A DNA stretch of 64,000 bases from Parabacteroides acidifaciens (GTDB lineage Bacteria; Bacteroidota; Bacteroidia; Bacteroidales; Tannerellaceae): NCBI RefSeq assembly GCF_003363715.1, contig NZ_QREV01000008.1, forward strand, positions 45,463 to 109,462, in the 5' to 3' direction. Each line of letters starts with the position of its first letter. Position 1 is the first letter of the stretch. The position numbers were made by a program, and so were the translations under genes. Below, piece by piece: positions 1-8,543 of this stretch. Under the pieces are notes generated by a model. It did not search any database, was not told the origin of the DNA, and was given only the letters and a program-made list of their open reading frames with translations.

Positions 1-125
1 AAAGACGGTCCTCTTTTCAATTACGACCGTGCAAATCGCCATTACGACCGTCCTAATCTTCGCGAGGTGCCGAGTGCACTACACATTAGCACGGTCGTAA
101 TGGCAAAGAGGACGGTCGTAATGGC
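1..125. repeat. Iterated ATTACGACCGT repeat array, two direct and two inverted copies
   Basis: ATTACGACCGT occurs at 20-30 and 41-51, and its reverse complement at 91-101 and 112-122. The copies form two longer perfect inverted pairs: 38-53 with 110-125 (16 bases, GCCATTACGACCGTCC) and 20-32 with 89-101 (13 bases). The pairs cross each other, so they cannot all form one simple hairpin. A CCTCTTT at 10-16 also matches AAAGAGG at 105-111. It could be a protein-binding array or an intergenic repeat. The window begins inside it, so its true extent is unknown. Confidence 0.8.
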
Positions 126-393
126 TGGGAACGCTCAAAAAAGCGGAAAAAGTCCCTTTTTGAGGTCAAAAAAAGCCATTAACATTTGTTTTGTTTCGGA
201 TGCCTTTCGAGCCTGAAAAATGCGTTTTATACAATAAGCTACTCTTTGGGGGAGTTGAAAGTTTAGAGTTGATTCCTCTCTGTCTGATATTGTAATAATT
301 TTTTTTTGTAACTTTTAATAGTCAGTAATACGGAAGACTTATATATTTGTCACCGCCTATTGATAATTATTTTGTGAGAAAATTATTATAAAA

Positions 394-1539
394 ATGCGAA
401 CTAATCATCTTAATTTACTACTTGTACTCGTACTTGTATTATTTGTGATGAGTACACGCGCAAATGGCGCAGAGAAAAACGTGATGTTGTACACTCCCTA
501 CACTCAGATTGCGGTTCCGCCGGGAGAGTCTATCAATTACAGTGTTGACGTCATTAATAACAGTGACGAAGTGAAGAATGCTTCTATCCTTGTGGAAGGA
601 ATGCCGCGAGGGTGGAAATATGAGATGAAGGCCGGCGGCTGGACGGTGAGCCAGATATCTGTTCTGCCAGGTGAAAAAAAGAATTTCTCGTTGAAAGTCG
701 ATGTCCCGTTTAAGGTCAATAAGGGAACATATCATTTTACCGTGACTGCTCCCGGAGTGGTCGAACTGCCGTTGACGGTGACCGTCTCCGAGCAGGGTAC
801 TTACCAGACGGACTTTACGACAAAGCAGCCCAATATGCAGGGCAATTCAAAATCAACCTTTAATTTCAGCGCCACGCTGAAGAACCAGACAGCCGACCAG
901 CAACTTTATGCGCTGATGGCGGAAGCTCCGCGAGGATGGAACGTGACGTTCCGGGTGGGTGGCAAGCAGGCCACTTCTGCGCAGGTGGAAGCCAATGCGA
1001 CGGAAAATATCAGTATCGACATAACTCCGTCTGCAACCGTACAGGCCGGCAGTTATAAAATACCGATTCATGCGACAACCAGTTCGACTTCAGCCGATAT
1101 AGAGCTGGAGGTCGTTATCACCGGTTCTTATGATATAGAACTGACCACCCCACGCGGTTTGTTGAGTACGGATATTACGGCGGGGGATACGAAGCGCATC
1201 GATCTGGTGGTGCGTAATAACGGATCTGCCGAGTTGAAGGATGTACAGTTGTCTGCCAGCAAGCCGGTCGATTGGGAAGTGACTTTCGAACCTTCTAAAA
1301 TAGAGAAAATGACTGCCGGCAGTACAACTAATGTGACGGCGACGATAAAAGCTTCTAAAAAAGCCCTCCCGGGCGATTATGTAACCAAGATGACCGCGAA
1401 GACGCCGGAAGTGAATACGACTGCCGAGTTCCGAATCTCTGTCCGTACGCCGATGATTTATGGATGGTTAGGAGTTCTGATTATTGTGATCGTACTGGGT
1501 GGCGTTTATTATCTGTTCCGTAAATATGGAAGGAGGTAA
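394..1539 (+). CDS. NEW3-domain exported, membrane-anchored protein (ABC-exporter partner)
   Basis: 381 residues. An N-terminal signal peptide (hydrophobic LLLVLVLVLFVM, cleavage near ANGA) is followed by repeated immunoglobulin-like beta domains of the NEW3/alpha-galactosidase-associated type (COG1470-like), seen in 'PPGESINYSVDVINNSDE'-style segments repeated about every 115 residues. A single C-terminal helix near residues 350-375 and a basic tail (FRKYGRR) anchor it in the inner membrane with the bulk in the periplasm. The stop lies three bases before the ATPase start, so the three genes form an operon. The partner role in export is inferred from context; no substrate can be named. Confidence 0.75.
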   Translation: MRTNHLNLLLVLVLVLFVMSTRANGAEKNVMLYTPYTQIAVPPGESINYSVDVINNSDEVKNASILVEGMPRGWKYEMKAGGWTVSQISVLPGEKKNFSLKVDVPFKVNKGTYHFTVTAPGVVELPLTVTVSEQGTYQTDFTTKQPNMQGNSKSTFNFSATLKNQTADQQLYALMAEAPRGWNVTFRVGGKQATSAQVEANATENISIDITPSATVQAGSYKIPIHATTSSTSADIELEVVITGSYDIELTTPRGLLSTDITAGDTKRIDLVVRNNGSAELKDVQLSASKPVDWEVTFEPSKIEKMTAGSTTNVTATIKASKKALPGDYVTKMTAKTPEVNTTAEFRISVRTPMIYGWLGVLIIVIVLGGVYYLFRKYGRR

Positions 1540-1542
1540 GCG

Positions 1543-2283
1543 ATGTGCCAGTATGTGATCGAACTTACCGGTTTGACGAAGAAATACGGGAACTTTACTG
1601 CTGTGAACGACTTGAACCTGAATATCCGCAAAGGTGAAATATTCGGGTTGCTGGGACCTAACGGGGCGGGAAAGTCGACGACTATCCTGATGATGTTAGG
1701 ACTGACGGAGCCGACTTCGGGTTCAGTCAATGTGTGTGGCATCAACTCGACAACTCATCCGGTCGATGTCAAGCGGAAAGTCGGCTACCTGCCCGAAGAC
1801 GTTGGCTTTTATGAGGATATGACAGGCATCGAGAATCTTCTTTATACCGCAGCTTTGAACGGGATCGGTAAGAAGGAGGGACGTGCCAAGGCCGAACAGC
1901 TGCTCGAACGGGTTGGTCTGGCAAAAGAGGCGGACAAGAAGGCGGGTAAATATTCCAAAGGGATGCGGCAACGCCTCGGGCTGGCCGATGTGCTGATCAA
2001 GAGTCCGGAAGTAATCATCCTGGACGAACCGACTTCGGGTATCGATCCGGCCGGCGTACAGGAGTTTATGGATCTGATCTTGCAACTGAGCCGGGAAGAG
2101 GGATTGACCGTACTGTTTTCATCCCATCATCTGAACCAGGTGCAGCAGGTGTGCGACCGCGTCGGGTTGTTTGGCGGTGGCCGGTTATTGGCGGAAGTCG
2201 AGTTGACCGATTTGCACAAGACCGAGCATGGGCTTGACGATATCTATAACCAGTATTTCGGAGGAGGACATGGCCATGAGTAA
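1543..2283 (+). CDS. ABC transporter ATP-binding protein
   Basis: 246 residues, one complete nucleotide-binding domain of the CcmA/NatA type. Walker A GPNGAGKST lies near residues 38-46, signature YSKGMRQRLGLADVL near 138, Walker B VIILDEPTSGIDP near 155, and the switch histidine in LFSSHHL. An AGGAGG site at 1531-1536 supports the ATG at 1543. The closely coupled permease and NEW3 protein indicate an export-type ABC system; related three-gene sets occur across Bacteroidetes, with substrates mostly unknown. Confidence 0.92.
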   Translation: MCQYVIELTGLTKKYGNFTAVNDLNLNIRKGEIFGLLGPNGAGKSTTILMMLGLTEPTSGSVNVCGINSTTHPVDVKRKVGYLPEDVGFYEDMTGIENLLYTAALNGIGKKEGRAKAEQLLERVGLAKEADKKAGKYSKGMRQRLGLADVLIKSPEVIILDEPTSGIDPAGVQEFMDLILQLSREEGLTVLFSSHHLNQVQQVCDRVGLFGGGRLLAEVELTDLHKTEHGLDDIYNQYFGGGHGHE

Positions 2284-3232
2284 TACGAATCATCCTTTTT
2301 GGGTTATTGTCAATAAGGAAATAGCCGATTATGTGAGAAGTTGGCGCTTTATCATCCTGATTGTTATCATTGCGCTGACTTGCATGGGGTCTTTATATAC
2401 AGCTCTTACAAATATCCGCGAGGCGATAAAGCCGAATGATCCGGACGGGGCTTTCCTGTTCCTGAAACTGTTCACGGTATCGGATGGGACGCTGCCTTCG
2501 TTTGTCGTGTTTATCAGCTTCTTAGGGCCTTTGTTGGGTATCTCGTTAGGGTTCGATGCTATCAACTCGGAACAGAACAAGGGGACGTTGAGCCGTATCC
2601 TGTCCCAGCCTATCCACCGGGATTACCTGATTAATGCCAAGTTTGTGGCAGCTCTGATCGTGATTGGCATTATGCTGTTTGTACTGGGTTTCCTGGTGAT
2701 GGGGTTCGGGTTGATTGCAATCGGGATTCCGCCTACGGCTGAAGAGTTTATGCGGGTTGTCTTCTTCCTGATCGTGAGTCTTTTTTATGTGGCGTTCTGG
2801 TTGAACCTGTCAATCTTCTTTTCAATCCGTTTCAAGCAGGCGGCTACCTCGGCGCTGGCATGTGTGGCGATATGGCTGTTTTTCAGTGTTTTCTATAATA
2901 TGATCGTGAATCTGGTAGGGAAGGCGTTGAGCCCTTCGGCTTGGGCTTCCGACTATCAGGTGATTGCCTACCAGCGGTTTATGCTGAATCTGCTGCGTTT
3001 TGCCCCGAGCGAATTGTTCAATGAGGCGACCATGACGTTGCTGATGCCTTCGGTGCGCAGCCTTGGTCCGCTGACGATGGAGCAGGTACATGGTGCAATC
3101 CCCAGTCCGCTGCCTTTGGGACAGAGCCTTTTAGTTGTCTGGCCTCAGTTGACGGGGCTGATTGCTGCAACGGTTGTCTGCTTCGGCTTGTCGTATGTCT
3201 CATTTATGAGGAAAGAGGTACGATCCAGGTAA
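2276..3232 (+). CDS. ABC-2 type permease subunit
   Basis: About 318 residues with six or so hydrophobic segments (e.g. FIILIVIIALTCMG, VVFISFLGPLLGISLGF, ALIVIGIMLFVLGFLVMGFG, and LIAATVVCFGLSY at the C-terminus), the layout of ABC-2/NosY-type export permeases. The EQNKGTLSRILSQPI stretch between helices is typical of the family. A GGAGGAGG sequence at 2260-2267 is eight bases before ATG 2276, so I prefer this start to the longer frame from 2228; it overlaps the ATPase stop by 8 bases (translational coupling). Confidence 0.88.
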   Translation: MSNTNHPFWVIVNKEIADYVRSWRFIILIVIIALTCMGSLYTALTNIREAIKPNDPDGAFLFLKLFTVSDGTLPSFVVFISFLGPLLGISLGFDAINSEQNKGTLSRILSQPIHRDYLINAKFVAALIVIGIMLFVLGFLVMGFGLIAIGIPPTAEEFMRVVFFLIVSLFYVAFWLNLSIFFSIRFKQAATSALACVAIWLFFSVFYNMIVNLVGKALSPSAWASDYQVIAYQRFMLNLLRFAPSELFNEATMTLLMPSVRSLGPLTMEQVHGAIPSPLPLGQSLLVVWPQLTGLIAATVVCFGLSYVSFMRKEVRSR

Positions 3233-3235
3233 ATA

Positions 3236-3290
3236 ATGTGCCAATATGCCAATGAACAGGAAATTTCCCTCAATTGGCATATTGGCACAT
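3236..3290. terminator. 18-bp perfect hairpin between convergent genes
   Basis: 3236-3253 (ATGTGCCAATATGCCAAT) is exactly complementary to 3273-3290, with a 19-base loop; a third partial copy (CATATTGGCATATTA) follows near 3294-3308. It sits between the ends of the permease and the AlaX gene, so it probably stops transcription both ways, though no strong T-run follows. Confidence 0.6.
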
Positions 3291-3310
3291 TAACATATTG
3301 GCATATTATT

Positions 3311-3787
3311 TCATTCTGTCAATTTGAAACGCATACGCAACCGTCCGTCGGCATAGTCGTAGGTGAGCATCTTGAAATGCCCGATTTCGGATGTGTTGCC
3401 GACATGTGTACCGATACAGGCACAAACGTCGTAATCGCCGATCCGGACGATACGCAATGTTTCGCTTGCATCTTCCGGCAATTTACTTAGATCGACAAGG
3501 GCTCCTGCCTCTGCTTTGGGCATAAACTCTATGGTAACAGGCAGATGCCGGTCGATCACTTCGTTAATACGACGTTCCACCTCTGCCATCATTTCTGCAG
3601 TCGGTTCTTCCGCCAACTCATAATCACATTTACTCTTTTTCCTCTCGATATGACTATTCTTCGAGCGCGGACAACCAAACATACGCACCATTGTCTGATT
3701 CAAAATATGCTCGGCTGTGTGCATTGGAGCGATTGACACATCCTGGAACTTGGGAGCTGGTTTATTTATTTCTATATTTGTCTCCAT
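3311..3787 (-). CDS. AlaX-type alanyl-tRNA editing / Thr-Ala tRNA synthetase second additional domain protein
   Basis: 158 residues. Zinc-site motifs of the tRNA synthetase editing (SAD) domain are present: HTAEH near residues 23-27 and CACIGTHV near 127-133 (Cys...His). Free-standing AlaX proteins hydrolyse mischarged Ser- or Gly-tRNA(Ala) in the cytoplasm. The size fits a short (AlaX-S-like) form. A TATCTTTG -7 box at 3816-3823 gives a leader of about 22 bases. Its upstream neighbour, only 43 bases away and divergent, is the large serine recombinase, which probably displaced the normal -33 region. Confidence 0.82.
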   Translation of the reverse strand: METNIEINKPAPKFQDVSIAPMHTAEHILNQTMVRMFGCPRSKNSHIERKKSKCDYELAEEPTAEMMAEVERRINEVIDRHLPVTIEFMPKAEAGALVDLSKLPEDASETLRIVRIGDYDVCACIGTHVGNTSEIGHFKMLTYDYADGRLRMRFKLTE

Positions 3788-3815
3788 ATAACTTGATATT
3801 GATTTAATTACTCAA

Positions 3816-3823
3816 CAAAGATA
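3816..3823 (-). promoter_or_regulatory. Putative -7 box (TATCTTTG) of the AlaX gene
   Basis: The top strand reads CAAAGATA, i.e. TATCTTTG on the AlaX strand, matching the Bacteroidetes -7 consensus TANNTTTG. No TTTG is seen at the expected 19-20 base spacing, where the recombinase coding sequence already begins at 3831. Confidence 0.5.
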
Positions 3824-3830
3824 ATAATTT

Positions 3831-5852
3831 ATGGAAAGAAAAGTTGCAATTTATTGTCGTGTAAGTACTCAACAACAGACAACCGATAGACAAAAAGAAG
3901 AGTTGTTGAGGTTTGTTTCTGATAACCAATGGAATGTTGAAGAGGAAAATATTTTTGTTGATGTAATAAGTGGTTTTAAAAAGGGAGAAGTAAGACCGTG
4001 CTATAGTAGAATGATTGAACAAGTAGAACAGGGTAACATAGATACAATTCTATTTTCTGAATTTTCTCGATTGGCAAGGAATGCAACAGACTTGCTGAAT
4101 CAAGTGACTTTTTTTAAAGAATATGGAGTTGAGATGTATTTTCAGAAACAAAATTTGTGGTTGAAACATGATGGTTCTGACTTGGGTAGTACTATAATGC
4201 TTCATGTACTTGCTGTAATGTCAAGTTATGAGATTGAGCTATTTTCGGAGCGTTCATTAAGTGGGAAAATAACTAAAGTACAAAATGGGCATGGTGGAGG
4301 AGATGAGCGTGCTTTCGGGTATATGAATGATAATAAAAAAATTGTAATTAATCCAGATGAGCGAGATATAGTGAAGCGTGCTTTTGAAATGTATGCAGAT
4401 GGATATTCTTCTATTGATATTTGTGAAGTGTTCAATTCGGAAAATATACCGTCCCCTTATGTTAATCGTCTTAACTCCTTTATAGAGATGAGAAAGAGAA
4501 AAGGGTTAGATGTAAAACAATATAAGTTTGATATAGGTAATTTGAAATGGAGACCTTCCTCTTTAAATCGTATGTTTCACAATGAATTATATGTAGGTAG
4601 ACGAAAAATCGTTTATTATAAACCAGATCCAACAAATCCTGTTCCTGTAGATAAGAGAACGAATAGGGAGATAATATATGAGTATTCGGAACATGTTGAG
4701 GCTTTACGTATAATTTCAGATGAATTGTATCAAAGGGTACAAAATAAATTAAGCAATGCGCATTATAATAAAAATAATGCAGTGAAACATGATAACTTAT
4801 TGAAACATTTGATGAAATGCGGAGAATGTAGTAGTAACTTTTCTGTAGGTAAGAGTGTCGATACAGCTAAAAATTATGTGGGAGGAGAACGTACTTATAA
4901 GTGTTATGGTAGGGTTAATCGTAAAGATAAGCCTCAAACATGTAAAAATGGAGCAGAGGTGAGGCAGTGGAAAATGGATGGGTTGGTATTACAATTGTCT
5001 TTACAGATGTTTGCACAAATTGATATAGAAAGTTCAAATAGCCAGCGAATAGAAAAATTGAATACTGAAATATCGGAGAAAGAGTGTATAGTTCAGTCCA
5101 AAAGGGATATTTTGCAAAATGCGGAAGGTGAATATAGGAAAGCCTTGAAACGCTTATCTCGTATTGATGATGAAATAGCTGATGAGTTGATTCTTGCAGC
5201 AAAAACAGAATATGATGAAGTGAAAAGAAAATTGAATGATGAGATTGTTAATTTGTCGCGTGAGATAATTTCAAATAAAGTGATTATAAATAATTTGGAA
5301 AAACTGAATGCAAACCCATTACTCAAAGATAGGATGAATGAAATTCGAGATGACAAGTTGTTGGTAAAGACAATGATAAATGAGTATGTAGAGACTGTAT
5401 ATGTTTATCGGATACATAAGTATTGGCTATTGGTAATAGTTTGCTATAAAGGAGGAGAAGAGATGTGGGGAACGATAAAGAGTGCTCGTTATAAGAAAGA
5501 TGAAATGTTTTTTGACCCTTTATTGTGTAAGTATGGTGTAGAGTTTCAAGCATGGCTGTTGAATAATACAGAGAAATGTTTTTCTTATGATAAGGAAACT
5601 CATACAATTTCATACAATGGGAATAGTGAAATATATCTGGAGTTTCAGAAAGGGACTTATGATTATACAGCATTTGATGAGATGGTAAAGCGGACTGAAT
5701 GGATAGGTTCTTTTCCTTTTTTTGATTTTGAAAAAGAAGGAGAAAAAAAGAATTTTTCTAAGAATATGGATATACAGCCTATAAATAATGAAATAAATTG
5801 GCAAAGACATAATGATTTACTTTTGGAGAGACTAACAAGAGGAAAACATTAG
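3831..5852 (+). CDS. Large serine recombinase
   Basis: 673 residues. The N-terminal resolvase domain opens with YCRVSTQQQTTDRQ (catalytic Ser in CRVS) and contains FSEFSRLARN and an E-helix-like segment to about residue 150. The Recombinase domain follows (FGYMNDNKKIVINPDE...), then a zinc ribbon (LMKCGECSSNFSVG ... YKCYGR...TCKNG), then a coiled coil (about 400-500). The family catalyses unidirectional att-site integration and excision. The gene is clearly AT-richer than the tra genes and the chromosome. It starts beside the AlaX promoter and ends 66 bases before the ICE end repeat. It may belong to a separate element that the ICE entered, or be a late addition; see findings. Confidence 0.9.
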   Translation: MERKVAIYCRVSTQQQTTDRQKEELLRFVSDNQWNVEEENIFVDVISGFKKGEVRPCYSRMIEQVEQGNIDTILFSEFSRLARNATDLLNQVTFFKEYGVEMYFQKQNLWLKHDGSDLGSTIMLHVLAVMSSYEIELFSERSLSGKITKVQNGHGGGDERAFGYMNDNKKIVINPDERDIVKRAFEMYADGYSSIDICEVFNSENIPSPYVNRLNSFIEMRKRKGLDVKQYKFDIGNLKWRPSSLNRMFHNELYVGRRKIVYYKPDPTNPVPVDKRTNREIIYEYSEHVEALRIISDELYQRVQNKLSNAHYNKNNAVKHDNLLKHLMKCGECSSNFSVGKSVDTAKNYVGGERTYKCYGRVNRKDKPQTCKNGAEVRQWKMDGLVLQLSLQMFAQIDIESSNSQRIEKLNTEISEKECIVQSKRDILQNAEGEYRKALKRLSRIDDEIADELILAAKTEYDEVKRKLNDEIVNLSREIISNKVIINNLEKLNANPLLKDRMNEIRDDKLLVKTMINEYVETVYVYRIHKYWLLVIVCYKGGEEMWGTIKSARYKKDEMFFDPLLCKYGVEFQAWLLNNTEKCFSYDKETHTISYNGNSEIYLEFQKGTYDYTAFDEMVKRTEWIGSFPFFDFEKEGEKKNFSKNMDIQPINNEINWQRHNDLLLERLTRGKH

Positions 5853-5874
5853 TTTAATTGTATTCAAAATCTGT

Positions 5875-5912
5875 GTGTATTCAAATTAATCTGCAAAAGT
5901 TGATGAATACAC
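5875..5912. repeat. Inverted repeat GTGTATTC/GAATACAC at recombinase-ICE junction
   Basis: GTGTATTC at 5875-5882 pairs with GAATACAC at 5905-5912. TATTCAAA is also repeated twice close by. It lies between the serine recombinase stop and the ICE end, and could be a terminator or part of a recombination site. Confidence 0.45.
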
Positions 5913-5917
5913 TTTAA

Positions 5918-5924
5918 TTTGCAT
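5918..5924 (+). other. Candidate left end of the ICE (TTTGCAT core)
   Basis: TTTGCAT here is repeated at 49338-49344, just beyond the integrase. CTnDOT-family integrases join at GTANNTTTGC-like sites with a shared TTTGC. The copy here (TTTAATTTGCAT) departs from GTANN, as expected for the junction made with host or coupling sequence. It is six bases from the traP stop. A 7-base match alone is weak evidence. Confidence 0.45.
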
Positions 5925-5929
5925 TCAAT

Positions 5930-6829
5930 TTAATCTTTGATTTTTAGATTGTTGTTCTTTTGTTGTTTTCTTGATACTTGTTGCAGGTACTCGTTCAAGT
6001 CCTTGCAGCCTTGATAGATGCCGGAACGGTCTGTCACCTTTCCTCCGTAGCGTGTCCGCAGGGCTTCCATTGCCCTGCGTCCGGCTTCGTCTCGGTCGAG
6101 GTAACAGTCGATGCGCTCGTACCCGTCCAGATGTTTCAAAGCCTTTTCCACGTTGGCGACGGAGTTCAGCACAAGGCAGTCACCCGTTGCCAAACCGAGC
6201 GTGACGGCGGACAGGAAGTCCATAAAGCCCTCGAACACGCTGCACACGTCCGCCGGGATGTCCCCCGCCTTGACCAGCGACACGTCCTTTGGTGGTACGC
6301 AACCCTTGAAACGGCGGCTTCGGGTTTCATAGCCGCCCGACACGTTCGGAAAGCCGACGGCAAAGTACCGCTTACCACGCACGCCGTAGTTCAGGCGGCA
6401 GCAGTGGCGGGATGCAACGGCATAAGGGATGCCTCTTTCCTTCAAATACTCCGTCAGCGGAGAGCGGAGCAGCGGGACGGCTTCCACTCCCTCAAAGGCA
6501 GGTTCGGACGGTTCCGGCAGGTACAACGGCTTTTCTGCTGCGGCAAGCGGCATACGGGCGGTTTCCGCTATGAATCTCGCCTGCGCCATGAAATCCCCGC
6601 TTCGGGTAAACTCCCCGACAAGCGTGAAGATGTCGCCGCCCTTGCCCAAGCCGAAGTCGTACCAGAGCTGTTTCGCCACGTTCACACGGAAGGAGGGCGT
6701 GCGTTCACTGCGGTATGGCGCACGATACCACAGCTCGTTTCCGCTCCTTCGGACAGGCTCATGTCCCAGCCGTGCGAGAAAGTCCGCAATGGGTATCTGC
6801 CTCATATTCTCAATGTCCGTCCGTTCCAT
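5930..6829 (-). CDS. traP: TraP, DNA primase-like protein
   Basis: 299 residues from ATG 6829, nine bases after the traO stop; a longer frame to 6904 would overlap traO. The N-terminus has the CHC2 primase fold pattern (YRAPYRSERTPSFRV ... DFGLGKGGDIF) but lacks the zinc cysteines. A Toprim core follows, with EGFMDFLSA near 215 and DCYLDRDEAGRRA near 255. In CTnDOT-type elements this is the second-last tra gene and probably primes the complementary strand in the recipient. The usual last gene, the lysozyme-like traQ, is absent here. Confidence 0.85.
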   Translation of the reverse strand: MERTDIENMRQIPIADFLARLGHEPVRRSGNELWYRAPYRSERTPSFRVNVAKQLWYDFGLGKGGDIFTLVGEFTRSGDFMAQARFIAETARMPLAAAEKPLYLPEPSEPAFEGVEAVPLLRSPLTEYLKERGIPYAVASRHCCRLNYGVRGKRYFAVGFPNVSGGYETRSRRFKGCVPPKDVSLVKAGDIPADVCSVFEGFMDFLSAVTLGLATGDCLVLNSVANVEKALKHLDGYERIDCYLDRDEAGRRAMEALRTRYGGKVTDRSGIYQGCKDLNEYLQQVSRKQQKNNNLKIKD

Positions 6830-6837
6830 GCGACGTG

Positions 6838-7413
6838 TCAGTTGATGATTATCTTGACGCCCGCCCCGAACTGCGTATGGAACTTCCGTGTGTCGCCACC
6901 CCACAGCAGGCGCTCCCGGAGGTTGGCGAGCAGGGCGATACGGTCAGCCACGTAAAACTCCACATCGAGCGTCAGCGCACCGCCGTAGATGAAGGCGTCC
7001 CGGTCATGGAGCGTGGAGCCGTCATGCAGCACTTTCTCGCCCCAATTCACCGACTCATATCCGGCGAGAGCCGAAGCCCCCGCATAGACGAACACTATTT
7101 TACGGGCGTCGGAGAGTATCTTGAAATAATAACCGCCCTCCGCCGTGAACTGCGCCACAGGTATGGCGGTATCCTTGTACGGGTTGTTCTTCAAGAGGTA
7201 TTCGCCACCGAACACCCACTTGTTACCGTTCTTCGTGTAGGTGGAGAGAGCCGCCCCGAAACTGTAACCGCCATTGTTGCCACTTAAACGCATACCGTCC
7301 ACAAGGTTAGCTCTCAATTCGATGCCCTGCATCTTCGGCAGGCATCGCTGGGCGTGCGCCTGCCCCGTGAACAGGGCAAGCGACACGATGATTATTGCGA
7401 TGTACTTTCTCAT
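6838..7413 (-). CDS. traO: TraO, conjugal transfer protein
   Basis: 191 residues with a signal peptide (MRKYIAIIIVSLALFTGQAHAQ). The rest alternates short beta-like strands (GGYSFGAALSTYTKNG, WVFGGEYLL, FVYAGASALAGYE) and ends NLRERLLWGG...FGAGVKIIIN, resembling a small outer-membrane barrel. It is the TraO of CTnDOT-type tra operons by position and size, and probably part of the outer-membrane portion of the mating apparatus. It is two bases downstream of traN. Confidence 0.85.
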   Translation of the reverse strand: MRKYIAIIIVSLALFTGQAHAQRCLPKMQGIELRANLVDGMRLSGNNGGYSFGAALSTYTKNGNKWVFGGEYLLKNNPYKDTAIPVAQFTAEGGYYFKILSDARKIVFVYAGASALAGYESVNWGEKVLHDGSTLHDRDAFIYGGALTLDVEFYVADRIALLANLRERLLWGGDTRKFHTQFGAGVKIIIN

Positions 7414-7415
7414 GG

Positions 7416-8474
7416 TCAGCGCACTTGAAGTTCGTTGATGGTATTGGCACGTACCAAGTCCTCGTTTTCAATCACGAAAGACTGGTGACGCCCCCCGTTC
7501 TTCTCGTTGAGTTCCACCACGAGGCATTTGTCGTCGGGAATGGTGAACTTCGCCATCGTGAATACCGTGCGCTCGCTCTTCTTGCCCGGCACGAGTGTGG
7601 CGTAATTCTGCGCACGGAGCGGCAGGATAATCTGCTCCTGCACGGCGGTACGCTTCGCCACCTTCTTGTCCACGATTTTCCATGTGATGTAGTCCACATC
7701 GAAAGGCACGTTGCTCTGGTTCTTTATCTCCGTGTGGAAATAGAGTAACCCATTATGCGTGTAGATACCTTTCAGCAGGTACTGGATGCCGAATCGCTTG
7801 CAGCCGATGTGCTTCACCTCACGCTTGTTCTGCTTGTGGATGGACTTCATGATAAGGCGCACCAGCATCGGGCTTTCGCTGCCCAGTTCCTTCAGGTAGA
7901 TTTCCTGCGCGTTGTTCGGGCGGTTCACCTTCTCGCCGTCATGGATGAAGTCGCACATCTCCACGTTGAGAAGCAGCGGTTCGGAGGCGTACTTCACGTT
8001 AAAAGTATAGAAACTCCCGTCCTCCGTGATTACCGACATATTGGTTTCGTTCGGGAAGTTACGCACGGTAGCTTTCACGCGGATGACGTTCTCCGCTCCG
8101 TCGGCTTTACCCGCAATCAGGTCGGGCGAGCCTAAATCGACGTAGCGCACCTCCGAGGGGAAAATGACGTGGACGGTCTTGTCGTAGGTCACTTCCAATC
8201 CGTGCGGGGGAACCATGCGGTCGAAGGTCAGCTTCTTTGTCAGCCCGTGATACAGATCGCCGTCCGCCTCCTTCTGCGGATAGACCTCCTTTGTCAAGGT
8301 CGGTTGTTGGCTTTGCCTTCCTCCTCCTTGCGAGGCATAGTCAAGCGAGCTTGTCTCTGCTCTCGCTTCGTTCGTCGGTTCACTTCCGTTGTTCTCTCCA
8401 ACGGTTACGTTCTCCTGCGCGTTGGCAGTTATGATGCCCATAGCGAGGGCAAACATGATGATTACTTTTTTCAT
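7416..8474 (-). CDS. traN: TraN, DUF4138 conjugal transfer protein
   Basis: 352 residues with a signal peptide (MKKVIIMFALAMGIITANAQ). The core has VHVIFPSEVRYVDLGSPDL and FNVKYASEPLLLNVEM, the DUF4138 pattern; the family is regarded as a functional VirB9-like periplasmic/outer-membrane channel component. The ATG at 8474 follows the recurrent CCACTAAAATCCAAAGTA box by two bases, so translation, and perhaps transcription, may restart here after traM (69-base gap). Confidence 0.87.
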   Translation of the reverse strand: MKKVIIMFALAMGIITANAQENVTVGENNGSEPTNEARAETSSLDYASQGGGRQSQQPTLTKEVYPQKEADGDLYHGLTKKLTFDRMVPPHGLEVTYDKTVHVIFPSEVRYVDLGSPDLIAGKADGAENVIRVKATVRNFPNETNMSVITEDGSFYTFNVKYASEPLLLNVEMCDFIHDGEKVNRPNNAQEIYLKELGSESPMLVRLIMKSIHKQNKREVKHIGCKRFGIQYLLKGIYTHNGLLYFHTEIKNQSNVPFDVDYITWKIVDKKVAKRTAVQEQIILPLRAQNYATLVPGKKSERTVFTMAKFTIPDDKCLVVELNEKNGGRHQSFVIENEDLVRANTINELQVR

Positions 8475-8476
8475 TC

Positions 8477-8494
8477 TACTTTGGATTTTAGTGG
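8477..8494 (-). promoter_or_regulatory. Start-codon box, copy 1 (traN)
   Basis: On the tra strand this reads CCACTAAAATCCAAAGTA, two bases before the traN ATG. Near-identical copies precede traI, mobA, the DUF1896 gene and others, listed separately. Function unknown: a translation-initiation element or an sRNA target are possibilities. Confidence 0.7.
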
Positions 8495-8543
8495 TAAATA
8501 AAAATTTGGTTGTTGTTTTTTTAGTCGTTGATTGTTATTGTTT

